From contig NC_087084.1 of NCBI RefSeq assembly GCF_026151205.1, forward strand, positions 11,809,453 through 11,869,452: a stretch of 60,000 nucleotides of DNA, in the 5' to 3' direction. The DNA comes from Bolinopsis microptera. Taxonomy: Eukaryota > Ctenophora > Tentaculata > Lobata > Bolinopsidae. The notes beneath the pieces are model-generated. The model had not been told where the DNA came from, did no database searches, and saw only the letters and a list, made by a program, of their open reading frames with translations. The position numbers and the translations under genes are program-made. Every line of letters begins with the position of its first letter. Positions within the stretch are counted from its first letter, which is position 1. Positions 44,727 through 55,056 of the stretch are shown piece after piece.

Positions 44727-45649
44727 GGCAACTTGGTCGTTTAGCTCCGGACAGTCTATGTAACGTCTATGCAACGTCCATGCAACAACAAAAGAACCGT
44801 CTATGCAACGTCTATGCAACGTCCCTGCACAATGAACACTCTATGCACACTCCCTGCACGGTCAGTCTATGCAACGTCTATGCAACGTCCCTGCACAGTA
44901 CCATATGAACACCGGCTACTAGCCGGCTACTAGCCGGCTACTAGCCGGCTAGTAGCCACTTTTGTAATAACAGCTCCTCAACTTCACATTACCAACCGGC
45001 TACTAACCGGCACTTGAAAAGTGGTCACTAGCCGGCTACTAACCGGTTACTAACCGGCTAGTAACCACCAAGTGGCTACTAACCGGCTACTAATAGGTCT
45101 GCTTTAGAGCCGGCTAGTGACCGGTTAGTAGCCGGTTAGTAGCCACTTGGTGGTCACTAGCCGGTTAGTAGCCGGTTAGTAGCCGGCTAGTGACCGCTTT
45201 TCAAGTGCCGGCTAGTAGCCGGTTTAGAACCGGCTACTAATAGGTCTGCTTTAGAGCTCGGCTAATAGCCGGCTAGTGACCGCTTAGTAGCCGGTTAGTA
45301 GCCACTTTGTGGTCACTAGCCGGCTAGTAGCCGGTTAGTAGCCGGCTAGTGACCACTTTTCAAGTGCCGGTTAGTAGCCGGTTGTTAATGTGAAGTTGAG
45401 GAGCTGTTATTACAAAAGTGGCTACTAGCCGGCTAGTAGCCGGCTAGTAGCCGGTGTTCATATGGTACTGTGCAGGGACGTTGCATAGACGTTGCATAGA
45501 CGTTGCATAGACTGACCGTGCAGGGAGTGTGCATAGAGTGTTCATTGTGCAGGGACGTTGCATAGACGTTGCATAGACGGTTCTTTTGTTGTTGCACGGA
45601 CGTTGCATAGACGTTGCATAGACTGTCCGGAGCTAAACGACCAACTTCC
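44727..45649. mobile_element. Fold-back transposon, ~400-bp arms, 9-bp target duplication CGGCCTATC (Mutator-like)
   Basis: CGGCCTATC at 44718-44726 is repeated exactly at 45650-45658. The 923-bp unit begins GGCAACTTGGTCGTTTAGCT and ends with its near inverse. Both arms hold repeats of GTCTATGCAAC and then palindromic CCGGCTACTAGCCGG-type units. The middle carries AATAGGTCTGCTTTAGAGC twice. A 9-bp duplication with long inverted repeats fits Mutator-like elements; Merlin (8-9 bp) is the alternative. No transposase is encoded. Confidence 0.85.
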
Positions 45650-45894
45650 CGGCCTATCACTCCGCCATATCTGCCGCATGTTTATAAACAGTAAAAACTG
45701 GGGTCCCCAGGTTTTATGGAATATGATCAAATACGCCATCACGGATCGGGAAATTGAGCGGCCATCCACACAAAAAAAGCGGCAGCATTTCTTGTTAACG
45801 TATTTATTTAAGACATCATTATTAAAATTCTGATACAATAATTTAATTTTAAGAGATTTCACATTTTTAACAAATCCTTCTAAATTCGTATAAA

Positions 45895-45958
45895 TATTCA
45901 CAATTATTCAGACTATGTAATGTAAATTTACATTACATAGTCTAAATAATTGTGAATA
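45895..45958. repeat. 64-bp spacer-less palindrome
   Basis: Arms 45895-45926 and 45927-45958 are inverse with a single mismatch (45909/45944) and no loop. The centre is GTAATGTAAATTTACATTAC. Surrounding sequence (45659-46190) has no gene. Confidence 0.95.
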
Positions 45959-46189
45959 AATTACATCGTATGATCTTCTATCAGGGACGTTCGATCGCGA
46001 TTTCTAATTAGGCATGCTTAAAAGTTTAAAATGAAAATCATTCCTTTTATCATATAACCCTGTACTAAATTTGTTATTTTCGATAAAAATATCCAAATCC
46101 AAAAATGTTGCACGTTTACTATTTATATTCTATATTCGTTTTTTCCAATATTAAACATGGCGGATAAATCTCTAACTATAATTAATGAC

Positions 46190-47220
46190 TTTTCCAGAGA
46201 CCAGATCCAGTCTTAACCTTAAATTTGACATAACTCAATATAGCTGAAGTACTACTACTAGTAGCTCTGACTCTCTGATACGTCGGATTAGAACCTTTAA
46301 GACTGGCCTCCAGCTCGTCATTTTTGAGATTCAAGCAAATCGAGGATGTACAAAGGGTGTAAGATGTTCAGCTCGACAAAATACTGGTAGAAATTATTTC
46401 GTTGGCCCTAAAATAACTCCTCCAGATCCAGTTTTTACAATGTTACAGGACTATCGCAGGACTGTCTCAAGAAGTTGTAAGTTTATAAAGAAGCTTAACT
46501 TCTTTACAATACATCATCATTAGAGACAGAGTGTGTGGCCGGTGGTAACTCCCCACACCGGTCACCATGTATACAATAAATTAATGTCTCCATCAGGTCT
46601 CCAATACGGAGAGTTTAAGTTGCAATTACTTGATAAGATAATAAACCAGATGATGATACAAGTTTGATTGAGAGTTAACTGTGACTCTTTTTCATGAGGT
46701 GAGTCAAAGGAAGAATTGAACTTATTGGCACTTATAGCTAGTACCCCGTCGCTAGAGTTCACTTGAACATCATGTATCATGTATATTAAATACCAATTGT
46801 TTTCCAAGAAATGCCAAGAAATACAAAAGACCACCAGACTTTGAAGAGCTCGATCAACCTGAAGGTTTCTGGCTCTAACTTTAATGCGAGCCGATATTTC
46901 ACCCACTGATGACTGAAATGGCTAAAAGTGTGTTCATCAAATATCAATGCCTTTGAAATTCCATGATTTTTCAAATTCTTTCTAAAAAACTTACTTCTTC
47001 CATGTCTGGAGGTTTTTTTGTATTTCTTAGCATTTCTTGGAAAAACAATTGGTATGTTTTACCCATACTATTCAAGTGAAATCTAGCGACGGGGATCTTA
47101 CCAGAACTAATAAGCTAAATTCCTCCTTTAGCGCACCTTATGAAAAAGAGTCACAGTCAACTCTCCATCAAACTTGTATCTTTGTATTTCCTGGCACATC
47201 ATCCAGTTTATTATCTTATA
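46190..47220. repeat. Duplicated flanks of the pentraxin locus, in both orientations
   Basis: About 46195-46330 resembles 50575-50610 plus 50920-50990. About 46586-46815 copies the downstream flank of the pentraxin gene (52692-52920), including GAGAGTTTAAGTT, CTCTTTTTCATGAGGTGAG and CCCCGTCGCTAGA. About 47022-47220 is another copy in reverse. These are non-coding and degenerate; they show that the locus was duplicated more than once. Confidence 0.75.
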
Positions 47221-48170
47221 TGAAATGAAATGAAATGAAATGAAATGAAATGAAATGAAATGAAATGAAATGAAATGAAATGAAATGAAATGAAATGAAA
47301 TGAAATGAAATGAAATGAAATGAAATGAAATGAAATGAAATGAAATGAAATGAAATGAAATGAAATGAAATGAAATGAAATGAAATGAAATGAAATGAAA
47401 TGAAATGAAATGAAATGAAATGAAATGAAATGAAATGAAATGAAATGAAATGAAATGAAATGAAATGAAATGAAATGAAATGAAATGAAATGAAATGAAA
47501 TGAAATGAAATGAAATGAAATGAAATGAAATGAAATGAAATGAAATGAAATGAAATGAAATGAAATGAAATGAAATGAAATGAAATGAAATGAAATGAAA
47601 TGAAATGAAATGAAATGAAATGAAATGAAATGAAATGAAATGAAATGAAATGAAATGAAATGAAATGAAATGAAATGAAATGAAATGAAATGAAATGAAA
47701 TGAAATGAAATGAAATGAAATGAAATGAAATGAAATGAAATGAAATGAAATGAAATGAAATGAAATGAAATGAAATGAAATGAAATGAAATGAAATGAAA
47801 TGAAATGAAATGAAATGAAATGAAATGAAATGAAATGAAATGAAATGAAATGAAATGAAATGAAATGAAATGAAATGAAATGAAATGAAATGAAATGAAA
47901 TGAAATGAAATGAAATGAAATGAAATGAAATGAAATGAAATGAAATGAAATGAAATGAAATGAAATGAAATGAAATGAAATGAAATGAAATGAAATGAAA
48001 TGAAATGAAATGAAATGAAATGAAATGAAATGAAATGAAATGAAATGAAATGAAATGAAATGAAATGAAATGAAATGAAATGAAATGAAATGAAATGAAA
48101 TGAAATGAAATGAAATGAAATGAAATGAAATGAAATGAAATGAAATGAAATGAAATGAAATGAAATGAAA
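47221..48170. repeat. Pure TGAAA pentanucleotide array, 190 copies
   Basis: 950 bp of uninterrupted TGAAA (TTTCA on the other strand). It abuts the 3' end of the minus-strand LINE at 48171, so on the LINE's own strand it is a 3' TTTCA tail that has expanded. Simple-repeat 3' tails are usual for L2/CR1-type LINEs. Confidence 0.97.
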
Positions 48171-48522
48171 TGAGGTATTTATATCCCGCTCATATGATTA
48201 ACCAACAACACAAGGAATGTGGTTAACCATGTCAGAGCGGCTGACTGTGAGTGATTTGAGCAAGAGTGTTAAAAGTGAACTAAAGTATAACTCAGCATAA
48301 GGCAAAGACAAAATTAAAACATCTTTTATTGTAAACCACACTAAACTAAATAGAAGCATAAACCATACAGTACATGTAGGTATAATAAAGGTTAGTACAG
48401 TGACATAATCAATCAAGAAAGAATCAGATCCAAGTAAGTAAGAGATCAAGGCATAAAATGGAGTGCGGTAAAAAATAAAAGCCAATGTGTTTTGCAAAGT
48501 GAAGACAATGGAAAGAAAAACA

Positions 48523-49710
48523 TCAGAACTGATTATATAAATGATTCTTTAACGTTCGCTTGAAACAGTTGGTATCATTGATACATCTCAACATCAGGGG
48601 AAGAGAGTTCCATGCAATCGGTGCATGGCTTGAGAAACGTCTGTCATCAACTTTGGATCTTTTATTCTTTGGTACCTTGAGCATGAGATGGTCATCAGGT
48701 CTCTTCGACCTGGTCATGGTCATGGTGTTTGAGAGTTCTTTATCCATTACATCCACATCCAGTAGTGCTTTGAGGTAATCAGGTGCAGTACCGTGAACTG
48801 ATTTGTGGGTTAAAAGACAAACTTTAAAGAAGATTCGTTGGTCTATAGGGAGTATGTGGGCCTTCTTATAGAAGGGAACCAAGTCCGTGGTCCTCTCTTC
48901 TATGTTATAGATGAAACGAACTGCCCCATTAAGGGTTGATCTAAGTTTGTTCAATCTGGTCTTGGGTAGATTCATGTAAAGAGAATTACAGTAGTCTAAT
49001 TTAGATATGACCAGTTGTTTCACCAGCACCAATTTAATGCCTCCATCAAGGTAACGACCAATGGTTCTTAGATTCATCATTGTCCAGCTGCATTTCCTTT
49101 TGACATTATTGATCTGTCTTTCCATATTTAGAGTTTCATCAAATTTGACACCCAGACTCTTCCAGCTGTCTCCTTTACACTCCGTAGGCAGAATTTCAGT
49201 GCTTCCAAATTGCAGTCTGACACTGAGTTCACACTTTTTTAGAACATGGCTCTTTCCTAACACCAGTAGTTCTGTCTTTGTTTCGTTCAGTTTCATGTAG
49301 TTGTTCACCATCCATGCTTTTATCTCTGCAAGACATTTGTTTGTTCTGTCTTGGACATCAATGAACTGTACCACACGGTTTGGTTTAAATGAGATGTACA
49401 GTTGAGAATCATCTGCATAGAGCTGTATATCAAGACCATATTTGGCCGCAATTTTCTGGAGAGCTTTGATATAAAGGATGAAAAGAATAGGCCCCAAGAG
49501 TGATCCCTGGGGAACTCCAAACAGCAGCTCCAAGAAAGATGAAAGAGTATCATCAATCTTAACACAGAAGTGTCTTTTCTCAAGGTAGGACTTTATCCAT
49601 TGCAGTGCACTTCCAGTAATTCCATAGTCCTTCATAAGCTTTTCCAATAAGACTGTGTGATCAATGGTATCAAATGCTGCATCAAGGACCGAAAGACAAA
49701 ATGACAAATT
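48523..49710 (-). pseudogene. LINE reverse transcriptase, 5'-truncated (L2/CR1-like)
   Basis: The frame starts at AAFDTIDHTVLLEKL (first catalytic Asp) and continues through FGVPQGSLLGPILFILY, LQLYADDSQLYISF-like DIQLYADDSQLY (Asp pair at plus bases about 49406-49426), MKLNETKTELLVLG, KLDYCNSLYMNLP and the tail RFSSHAPIAWNSLPLMLR. The DSQLY and KTELLVLG forms are typical of L2/CR1-group elements. About 394 codons are open, and only the part before the RT core is missing. The 3' stop is followed by an untranslated region and the TTTCA tail. Confidence 0.88.
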
Positions 49711-49800
49711 GTCAGTTCTTAAAAAAACTAAACAACTGCTTTGTAATAATTCGATACCTCAAATTATTTGTTATATAGTAGTGTTGAAAGTATTAAAATA

Positions 49801-50545
49801 GTTGTAACCTAAATTCTCCGTATTGGGGGCCTGATGTTTCATTTTTGTAACTCAAAAAAATGTACTCATTCAATGGTCGTTAAATTTTTCAAAAATGAAA
49901 CTACGGGAATTTTATCAAAATTGGCATTATTTTTTAAAGTATTGAACGTTTTACAATAATATCAAAAACAAAAAAGAACTGAACACAATTTTGAAACTAC
50001 TGTCTTCTAATTTAATTGTTCTTTATTTCACCTACTTCTGGCACTGCTTCAGATGTGTAAACAAATGACGTAATCCATATGCCTTTCTTTTCTTTTCCGA
50101 ATGACGTCAACAGCTCACACTCTTCTCTCCGCACAAAATATAGCTAAGCATGTTCCAATGGCGTAATATAACACATAGCCTTGGCTGCGTTTATGTCTCC
50201 CTCAATGTGACCAATGCTCACATCGTCCTTGAACCTGGTTTCCAGTGGAGCCGTCCAGCAGGCTGGTTGGCGAGGTTCGATCATACCGGGGCAATCTCGA
50301 GCAGGCAGAGAACATTCTTCTTTTGGAGGCCATTCTATTTCTTCGACAACAGGGCATTCCTCGACAGCAGGGCATTCTTTTTCAGGGCATGTGACAGCAG
50401 GGCATTCTGTTACAGGGAATTCTTTTTCAGGGCAGAAAAGACCAGGGCATTCTTTAACCGGGCATTCTTTTACCGGGCATTCTTCAACCGGGGGGCATTA
50501 GAAGATTAGACAACATCGCATTCCCCATCAACGACGGATACGGCC
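49801..50545 (-). pseudogene. Inverted, decayed copy of the 3' half of the pentraxin gene
   Basis: On the minus strand, from about 50545 the Cys-Pro-Glu stalk can be read (CPPVEECPVKECPVKECPG, FCPEKEFPVTECPAVTCPEK), then EECSLPARDCPG, RQPACWTAPLETRFKDD and VSIGHIEGDINAAKA. The copy breaks at MCYITPLEHA followed by a stop; later ECELLTSFGKEK is in another frame. AATAAAG and the downstream flank follow to about 49801. Compared with 51884-52620 it has substitutions, indels and lost cysteines (CPEKEF, EIEWPP). There is no signal peptide or pentraxin domain, so it cannot be expressed as the full protein. Confidence 0.88.
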
Positions 50546-50585
50546 TTGTATATCTGCACGTCGATATACAAGGCCAGATCCAGTC
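50546..50585. repeat. 10-bp-arm hairpin in the pentraxin promoter-like relic
   Basis: CCTTGTATAT and ATATACAAGG flank CTGCACGTCG. The right half resembles the upstream region of the intact gene (CGTGCTGATATACAAGCAG, about 51129-51147). Confidence 0.7.
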
Positions 50586-50623
50586 TTAACCTTAAATTGG
50601 AAATAATATTCACACAGTGGCGC

Positions 50624-50904
50624 GCAACGAAGGGCCCCCGCCGACCCCGCTGTGTAGGGGGCGCCATCTTAGGGGGTCGCCAAATCGTCGTTTGAATGTG
50701 GAACGATTTGAAAAAACTTAACTACAGTACTAGCAAAACTGCGCGCGCTTTGATCTAGAAATACACTTTTTTAGAGATTTTACCGGCGTTTCTTCTGAAA
50801 TCATCTAATTTGTTCAATTTTAGGGAGGGGCGACAAAGGGGAGGGGGCGCCAACAGGAAGGCTATTTTTCAGCAAGAGGCGCCAACAGGCAAAGTTGCGA
50901 CACT
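50624..50904. mobile_element. hAT-like MITE (about 280 bp)
   Basis: It begins CAGTGGCGCGCAACGAAGGG and ends near GTTGCGACACTG, a degenerate inverse. The interior has GGGGGCGCC patches on both sides. A truncated relative in the opposite orientation lies at about 53212-53300. Target duplication is not clear (TATTCACA versus TGCTCACG). CAGTGGCG ends are common in hAT elements, and the hAT at 10985 starts alike. Confidence 0.6.
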
Positions 50905-50989
50905 GTGCTCACGGGCTGAAAAACCCGGATACGTTAGATTTGAACCTGTAAGACTGACCTCCAGCTCGCCATTTTTGACTTCAAGCAAT

Positions 50990-51205
50990 ATTATACGGAG
51001 AGTTTAAGTTACAATTGTCTGATAATATAATAAACCGGATGATGTACCAGATGATACAAGTTTGATCGAGCAATTTGACGATCACATACTCGGATGTTAA
51101 CAAAAGAATGTAGTCCCATCATTGAACGACGTGCTGATATACAAGCAGCAAATCTTAAACTAACCCAGGGAACCAGCTGAGCTCACTTATCTTATTCACA
51201 ATCCA
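50990..51205 (+). promoter_or_regulatory. Upstream region of the pentraxin gene
   Basis: About 216 bases between a repeat copy and the start codon. TAATATAATAAACC at about 51021-51034 could serve as a weak TATA-like element, but there is no strong core promoter match. AATGTAGTCCCATCATTGAA (about 51107) to CTCACTTATCTTA (about 51182) is conserved in a second copy at 53850-53945, which lacks the gene. Confidence 0.4.
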
Positions 51206-52414
51206 ATGATGATCTCTCTGACAATTCTTCTCTCAGTGGTGGGACTAGCCGCCAGTGGCAGCGCCTGTGACACCAGCTACAACAAGATCATCAACTTCCC
51301 CGCTGCTAGCAACGCCAACTACATCAGCTTCAACCCTAAACTTCCTGCCCTGACTGGATTAACTGTGTGTGCTTGGAAGCAGGACACGGAGAATGGACAA
51401 GCTAGATTCTGGTTCAGCTACGCAGTTCCTGGAAACGATAACGAGATCATCTTGGGAGACGCATCGGGTGTTCACAGATTTTATGTGAGGAGAATCATGA
51501 CTAAATCTCCTGTGCTACCAGCTAATAAGGGCAAGTGGGTCCACGTGTGTGGTTCCTGGAACTCAGAGACTGGAAATGCCGTCATCAGTATCAACGGAAA
51601 AGCAGTCAACACTGTCGTGGTCAAGAAAGGAGAGGCTTTGACAGCAGGAGGTAATCTGGTTATCGGACAGGAGCAGGACAGTGTAGGAGGAGGGTTCAGC
51701 TCTGCCCAAGCCTACATTGGAAACCTCTACAACATCAACATGTGGGACAGAGCTCTCACTCAAGCTGAAATTACTTCTATCTTCAATGAAGGTATGTGTG
51801 GGATCTTCTTTGCTGGTTTGAGTGGTTCGGAACCCGTCATATCTTACGCTGATATTCTGGCCGAAGAAATGCATGGAGACGTATCCGTCGTTGATGGGGA
51901 GTGCGAAGTTGTCGAATGCCTCCCGGTTGAAGAATGCCCCCCGGTTAAAGAATGCCCCCCGGTTGAAAAATGCCCGGTTAAAGAGTGCCAAGCTTGTCCT
52001 GAACAAAAATGCCCAGCTCCTTTCTGTCCTGAAACAGAATGCCCTGAAAAAGAATGCCCTGAAAAAGAATGCCCTGAAAAAGAATGCCCTGCTGTCGAGG
52101 AATGCCCTGTTGTCGAAGAAATAGAATGCCCTGCAAAAGAAGAATGCTCTCTGCCTGCTAGAGATTGCCCCGGTATCGAACCTCACAAACCAGCCTGCTG
52201 GACGGCTCTAGAGGACACCAGGTTCAAGGACGATGTGAGCATTGGTCACATTGAGGGAGACATAAACGCAGCCAAGGCAGCATGTTACGCCAGCGGCACA
52301 TGCGAAGCTCTGACTTGTTCTGAGAGAAAAGGAGCAGTTTCATGTGAGCTGTTGACGTCATTCGGAAAAGAAAAGATAGGCAAAGGTATGACATCATTTG
52401 TTTACGCTTGTTAA
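51206..52414 (+). CDS. Secreted pentraxin-domain protein with Cys-Pro-Glu stalk and PAN/apple-like C terminus
   Basis: A single-exon gene of 402 codons. Residues 1-19 form a signal peptide (hydrophobic LTILLSVVGLAA). About 20-205 is a pentraxin-type lectin fold: the family signature HxCxS/TWxS is present as HVCGSWNS at 113-120, and GQEQDSVGGGF resembles the calcium-binding segment. About 231-322 is a low-complexity stalk of CPxxE units, with three perfect 15-base copies of CPEKE, probably heavily disulphide-bonded. About 323-402 (ACWTALEDTRFKDD to SFVYAC) has four to six cysteines and the size of a PAN/apple-like module. Pentraxins bind carbohydrate or microbial ligands in a calcium-dependent way; a defence or adhesion role is inference. 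It starts at the first of two adjacent Met codons. Unlike its repeat-rich surroundings, the coding part is GC-richer and intact. Confidence 0.93.
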   Translation: MMISLTILLSVVGLAASGSACDTSYNKIINFPAASNANYISFNPKLPALTGLTVCAWKQDTENGQARFWFSYAVPGNDNEIILGDASGVHRFYVRRIMTKSPVLPANKGKWVHVCGSWNSETGNAVISINGKAVNTVVVKKGEALTAGGNLVIGQEQDSVGGGFSSAQAYIGNLYNINMWDRALTQAEITSIFNEGMCGIFFAGLSGSEPVISYADILAEEMHGDVSVVDGECEVVECLPVEECPPVKECPPVEKCPVKECQACPEQKCPAPFCPETECPEKECPEKECPEKECPAVEECPVVEEIECPAKEECSLPARDCPGIEPHKPACWTALEDTRFKDDVSIGHIEGDINAAKAACYASGTCEALTCSERKGAVSCELLTSFGKEKIGKGMTSFVYAC

Positions 52415-52440
52415 AACTTAAACATTGCCAGAAGTTGGTT

Positions 52441-52449
52441 AAATAAAGA
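52441..52449 (+). terminator. Poly(A) signal of the pentraxin gene
   Basis: AATAAA occurs about 30 bases after the stop codon, within TTAAATAAAGAACAATTAA. The same signal is kept in the inverted pseudogene copy. Confidence 0.7.
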
Positions 52450-52679
52450 ACAATTAAATTAGAAGACGGTAGTTTCAAGATTGTGTTCATTTTTTTTGTT
52501 TGTTGATATTGCTGTAAAGCATTTGACACTTTTAGATTAGAATTCTGATAAATTCCCGTAGTTTCATTTTTTGAAAAATACAAATTGAACGACCATCGTT
52601 GAATAAATATGTTGTATAGATACTATGAAAATGAAAGATCTGAGTACAAATTCAAGTTTAATTTCTTTACAGACTCCCC

Positions 52680-53210
52680 TACAATAAACTATCTCCATCA
52701 GGTCTCCAGTACGGAGAGTTTAAGTTATAATTGCCTGATAAGATAATAAACTGTATGATACAAGTTTGATTGAGAGTTAACTCTTTTTCATGAGGTGAGC
52801 TAAAGGAGAAATTGAGCTCATTGGCACTATAATAGTTACTACCCCGTCGCTAGATTTCACTTGAACAATGAACATGATGGGTAATACATTCCAATTGTTT
52901 TCCAACGACTACCAGGAAATACCGAGAATAACCTCAAGACCGGCAGACCATGCTATAGAGCTTGATCTACCCAAAGCAATTCGCCAATCTGTATCCACTA
53001 TCGACCAATCAAACTCAAGGACCAGTGTAACGTGCCAAACATCAACTCCCAACCACAACCCACATCTATAACTTTCTATGATGTTGATAACTTGAGATGC
53101 AGGGAGAATGAGGGGTTGAGAAGAGGAGCGATGATTAAAGAAAAAGAGAGGATTAGATTGAGAGGGATGTCGAGTTTCAGTTAGAGGATTAGAGGGAGAC
53201 GTAACGCAGT
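52680..53210. repeat. Downstream flank of the pentraxin gene, repeated elsewhere in the window
   Basis: About 52692-52920 is shared with 46586-46815, and inverted with 47022-47220 plus 49801-49840. The rest has no gene; a small open frame at 52868-53071 is probably chance. Confidence 0.7.
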
Positions 53211-53211
53211 T

Positions 53212-53300
53212 TTGCTAGTACCTCAGTTGAGTTTTTCAAAATTGTCCCACATTCAAACGACGATTTGAATGCACAGCGGGGCCCTTCGTTGCGCCACTGG
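53212..53300 (-). mobile_element. Truncated hAT-like MITE
   Basis: It ends GGGCCCTTCGTTGCGCCACTG, the inverse of the 50624 element's start, and matches about 90 bp of it with an internal deletion. No opposite terminus is present. Confidence 0.6.
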
Positions 53301-53372
53301 TTGAGAGGGAGACTTAAAAGTAGGAGGAGGGGTTGAGAAGTGTATATGAACAACTTTTGAAATCATCTAATA

Positions 53373-53680
53373 GATCACGTGTTGTAGATCACGTGTTGTA
53401 GATCACGTGTTGGAGATCACGTGTTGTAGGTCACGTGTTGGAGATCACGTGTTGTAGATCACGTGTTGTAGATCACGTGTTGTAGATCACGTGTTGGAGA
53501 TCACGTGTTGTAGATCACGTGTTGGAGATCACGTGTTGTAGATCACGTGTTGGAGATCACATGTTGGAGATCACGTGTTGTAGATCACGTGTTGGAGATC
53601 ACGTGTTGTAGATCACGTGCTGGAGATCACGTGTTGTAGATCACGTGCTGGAGATCACGTGTTGGAGATCACGTGTTGAC
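53373..53680. repeat. 14-bp minisatellite, 22 copies, each with a CACGTG E-box
   Basis: Units GATCACGTGTTGTA and GATCACGTGTTGGA alternate, with exact 14-bp spacing over 308 bp. Nearly every unit holds CACGTG; one has CATG and two have GTGCTG variants. It lies about 1 kb downstream of the pentraxin stop codon. Confidence 0.97.
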
Positions 53681-54390
53681 ACTCGTTCAGAGTAGTCAAT
53701 TGTTCGCCCCACAAAGACTTTTAATCATTAGTTATTTATATCTTTTTGGTGGCTAACAGTAAGGAACTAAGGAAAACAGATCAATGTAGCAATGTACAAG
53801 TTTAATTCATACAGCATTACCAACAATTGTACCAGCATCCTATAATTGTTAACCAGAGAGTGTAGTCCCATCATGGAACAACGTGCAGATGAGCAAGCAG
53901 CCAATCTTTAAATGACCTGGGCACTAACTGAGCTCACTTATCTTAACTATAACAATCGGTTATTTCGAGGGCTGTGGTGAAACACCCAGTTTACCGACGG
54001 TTATTACCCAAGTAAGCAAGTATAATAAGGTGCTATGATTCTAAAATCATAGGCAACAACTTGTTGTTACATAGACTTAGAGGCCGCAGAATTATGAGGA
54101 CTACCAGATCCTGGTGGAACCTAAGCGATCCATGATATCACGACAGGCCCTAGCCAACAAGCAGGGACTTACAAATTGTAATTTAAGTCAGCATGTCAGT
54201 TATACGATCAGCCGTGAGTCTGAGCTGATAATTCCAGATCAGTGCAGGTTATTAATAATTATAGAAGTCTCAGTCCAGGCTGAGGCTCGTATAATATGCT
54301 CGTGCGCTTCCAAGGTCTATAACTTCTTTAGAGATTGTCCCAACTTTCTTCTTAAACAAGAAATCAAAAGAAAACAGAAAAATAATTAAG
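53681..54390. other. Non-coding, includes a geneless copy of the pentraxin upstream region
   Basis: About 53850-53945 copies AGTGTAGTCCCATCAT, CAAGCAGC and GAGCTCACTTATCTTA from upstream of the intact gene, then departs where the ATG would follow. The remaining sequence, including an open frame at 54114-54389, has no recognised family, though it may be LINE sequence preceding the RT relic. Confidence 0.6.
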
Positions 54391-55056
54391 ATTAACTATA
54401 AAAACAGAGTTATTACCGACTCACAAGATATAGCCTACAGTTTTAATGATTATTTTACTAATATAGCTGAGAACCTAAAAAGCGATAACAATCTGGTTCG
54501 CGGTGTAGGATCAGTAGAACATTCTTTTCCCCAATCTAGTCGATGCGATTTTGATATGGAGCTGAAGGACTCCTCGCCCTCCGAAATCGCTGAAATCATA
54601 CACGATCTTAAGAACAAATCGACTTCAGATATGAATATACAGCCTCTTAAATAGGTTTGTAATGTGCTGTCTCCAGTAGTTAATCACCTGATCTCACACT
54701 CCCTTCACGAAGGAGTATTCCTCGAAAAGCTCAAACTTGCTAAGAGTATAATAAGGTTATCCCACTCCATAAAGGAGGATCGCGCAGCAAAATTACAAAC
54801 TACAGTGTACAGACCAATCTCGCTTTTTTCCTGCTTCTCAAAGATATTCGAAAAAGTAATGCATGCACGTTTAGTAAAGCACCTAAAATCACGTAATATT
54901 CTATATAGTATATGCGTCGAAATTTGGTTTTAGATCGGGTCACAGCTGTGAACATGCGTTGCTTGAAGCTCAGTTTAACTTACATAAAGCTCTAGAAAGG
55001 AAGCAAGTGTCAGCATTACTGCTTCTTGACTTTTCCAAGGCGTTTGACCCTTAGAA
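54390..55056 (+). pseudogene. Decayed LINE: RT linker and first RT blocks
   Basis: Frames with a few stops read VITDSQDIAYSFNDYFTNIA, SEIAEIIHDLKNKSTSDM, YRPISLFSCFSKIFEKVMHA, RSGHSCEHALLEAQFNLHKA and SALLLLDFSKAFDP. The order is linker, blocks 1-3 and the first catalytic Asp. It ends abruptly at AFDP (about 55055). An in-frame stop sits at about 54653. Confidence 0.82.

Larger units (their letters stand above)
47221..49800 (-). mobile_element. 5'-truncated LINE with expanded TTTCA tail, inserted in a pentraxin-flank duplicate
   Basis: The RT ORF (48523-49707), ~350 bp of 3' untranslated region and the TGAAA array form one insertion. The host sequence stops at CAGTTTATTATCTTAT on the left (about 47205-47220). 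It resumes near 49801 with TAAATTCTCCGTATTGG, the continuation seen in the uninterrupted copy on the other strand at 52700-52745. The LINE is cut at its 5' end just before the first catalytic block. Confidence 0.8.

Noticed and set aside
50150-50509. Plus-strand frames rich in RAFF or GHSxxGHS repeats (also 51563-52186 minus)
   Set aside because: They are antisense readings of the Cys-Pro-Glu stalk of the pentraxin gene and its inverted copy.
50624-53300. A single 2.7-kb hAT element spanning the pentraxin gene, using the two CAGTGGCG-type ends
   Set aside because: The flanks (TATTCACA and GTTGAGAG) do not match as an 8-bp duplication, and the right-hand piece copies the left end of the small MITE rather than forming a true opposite terminus.
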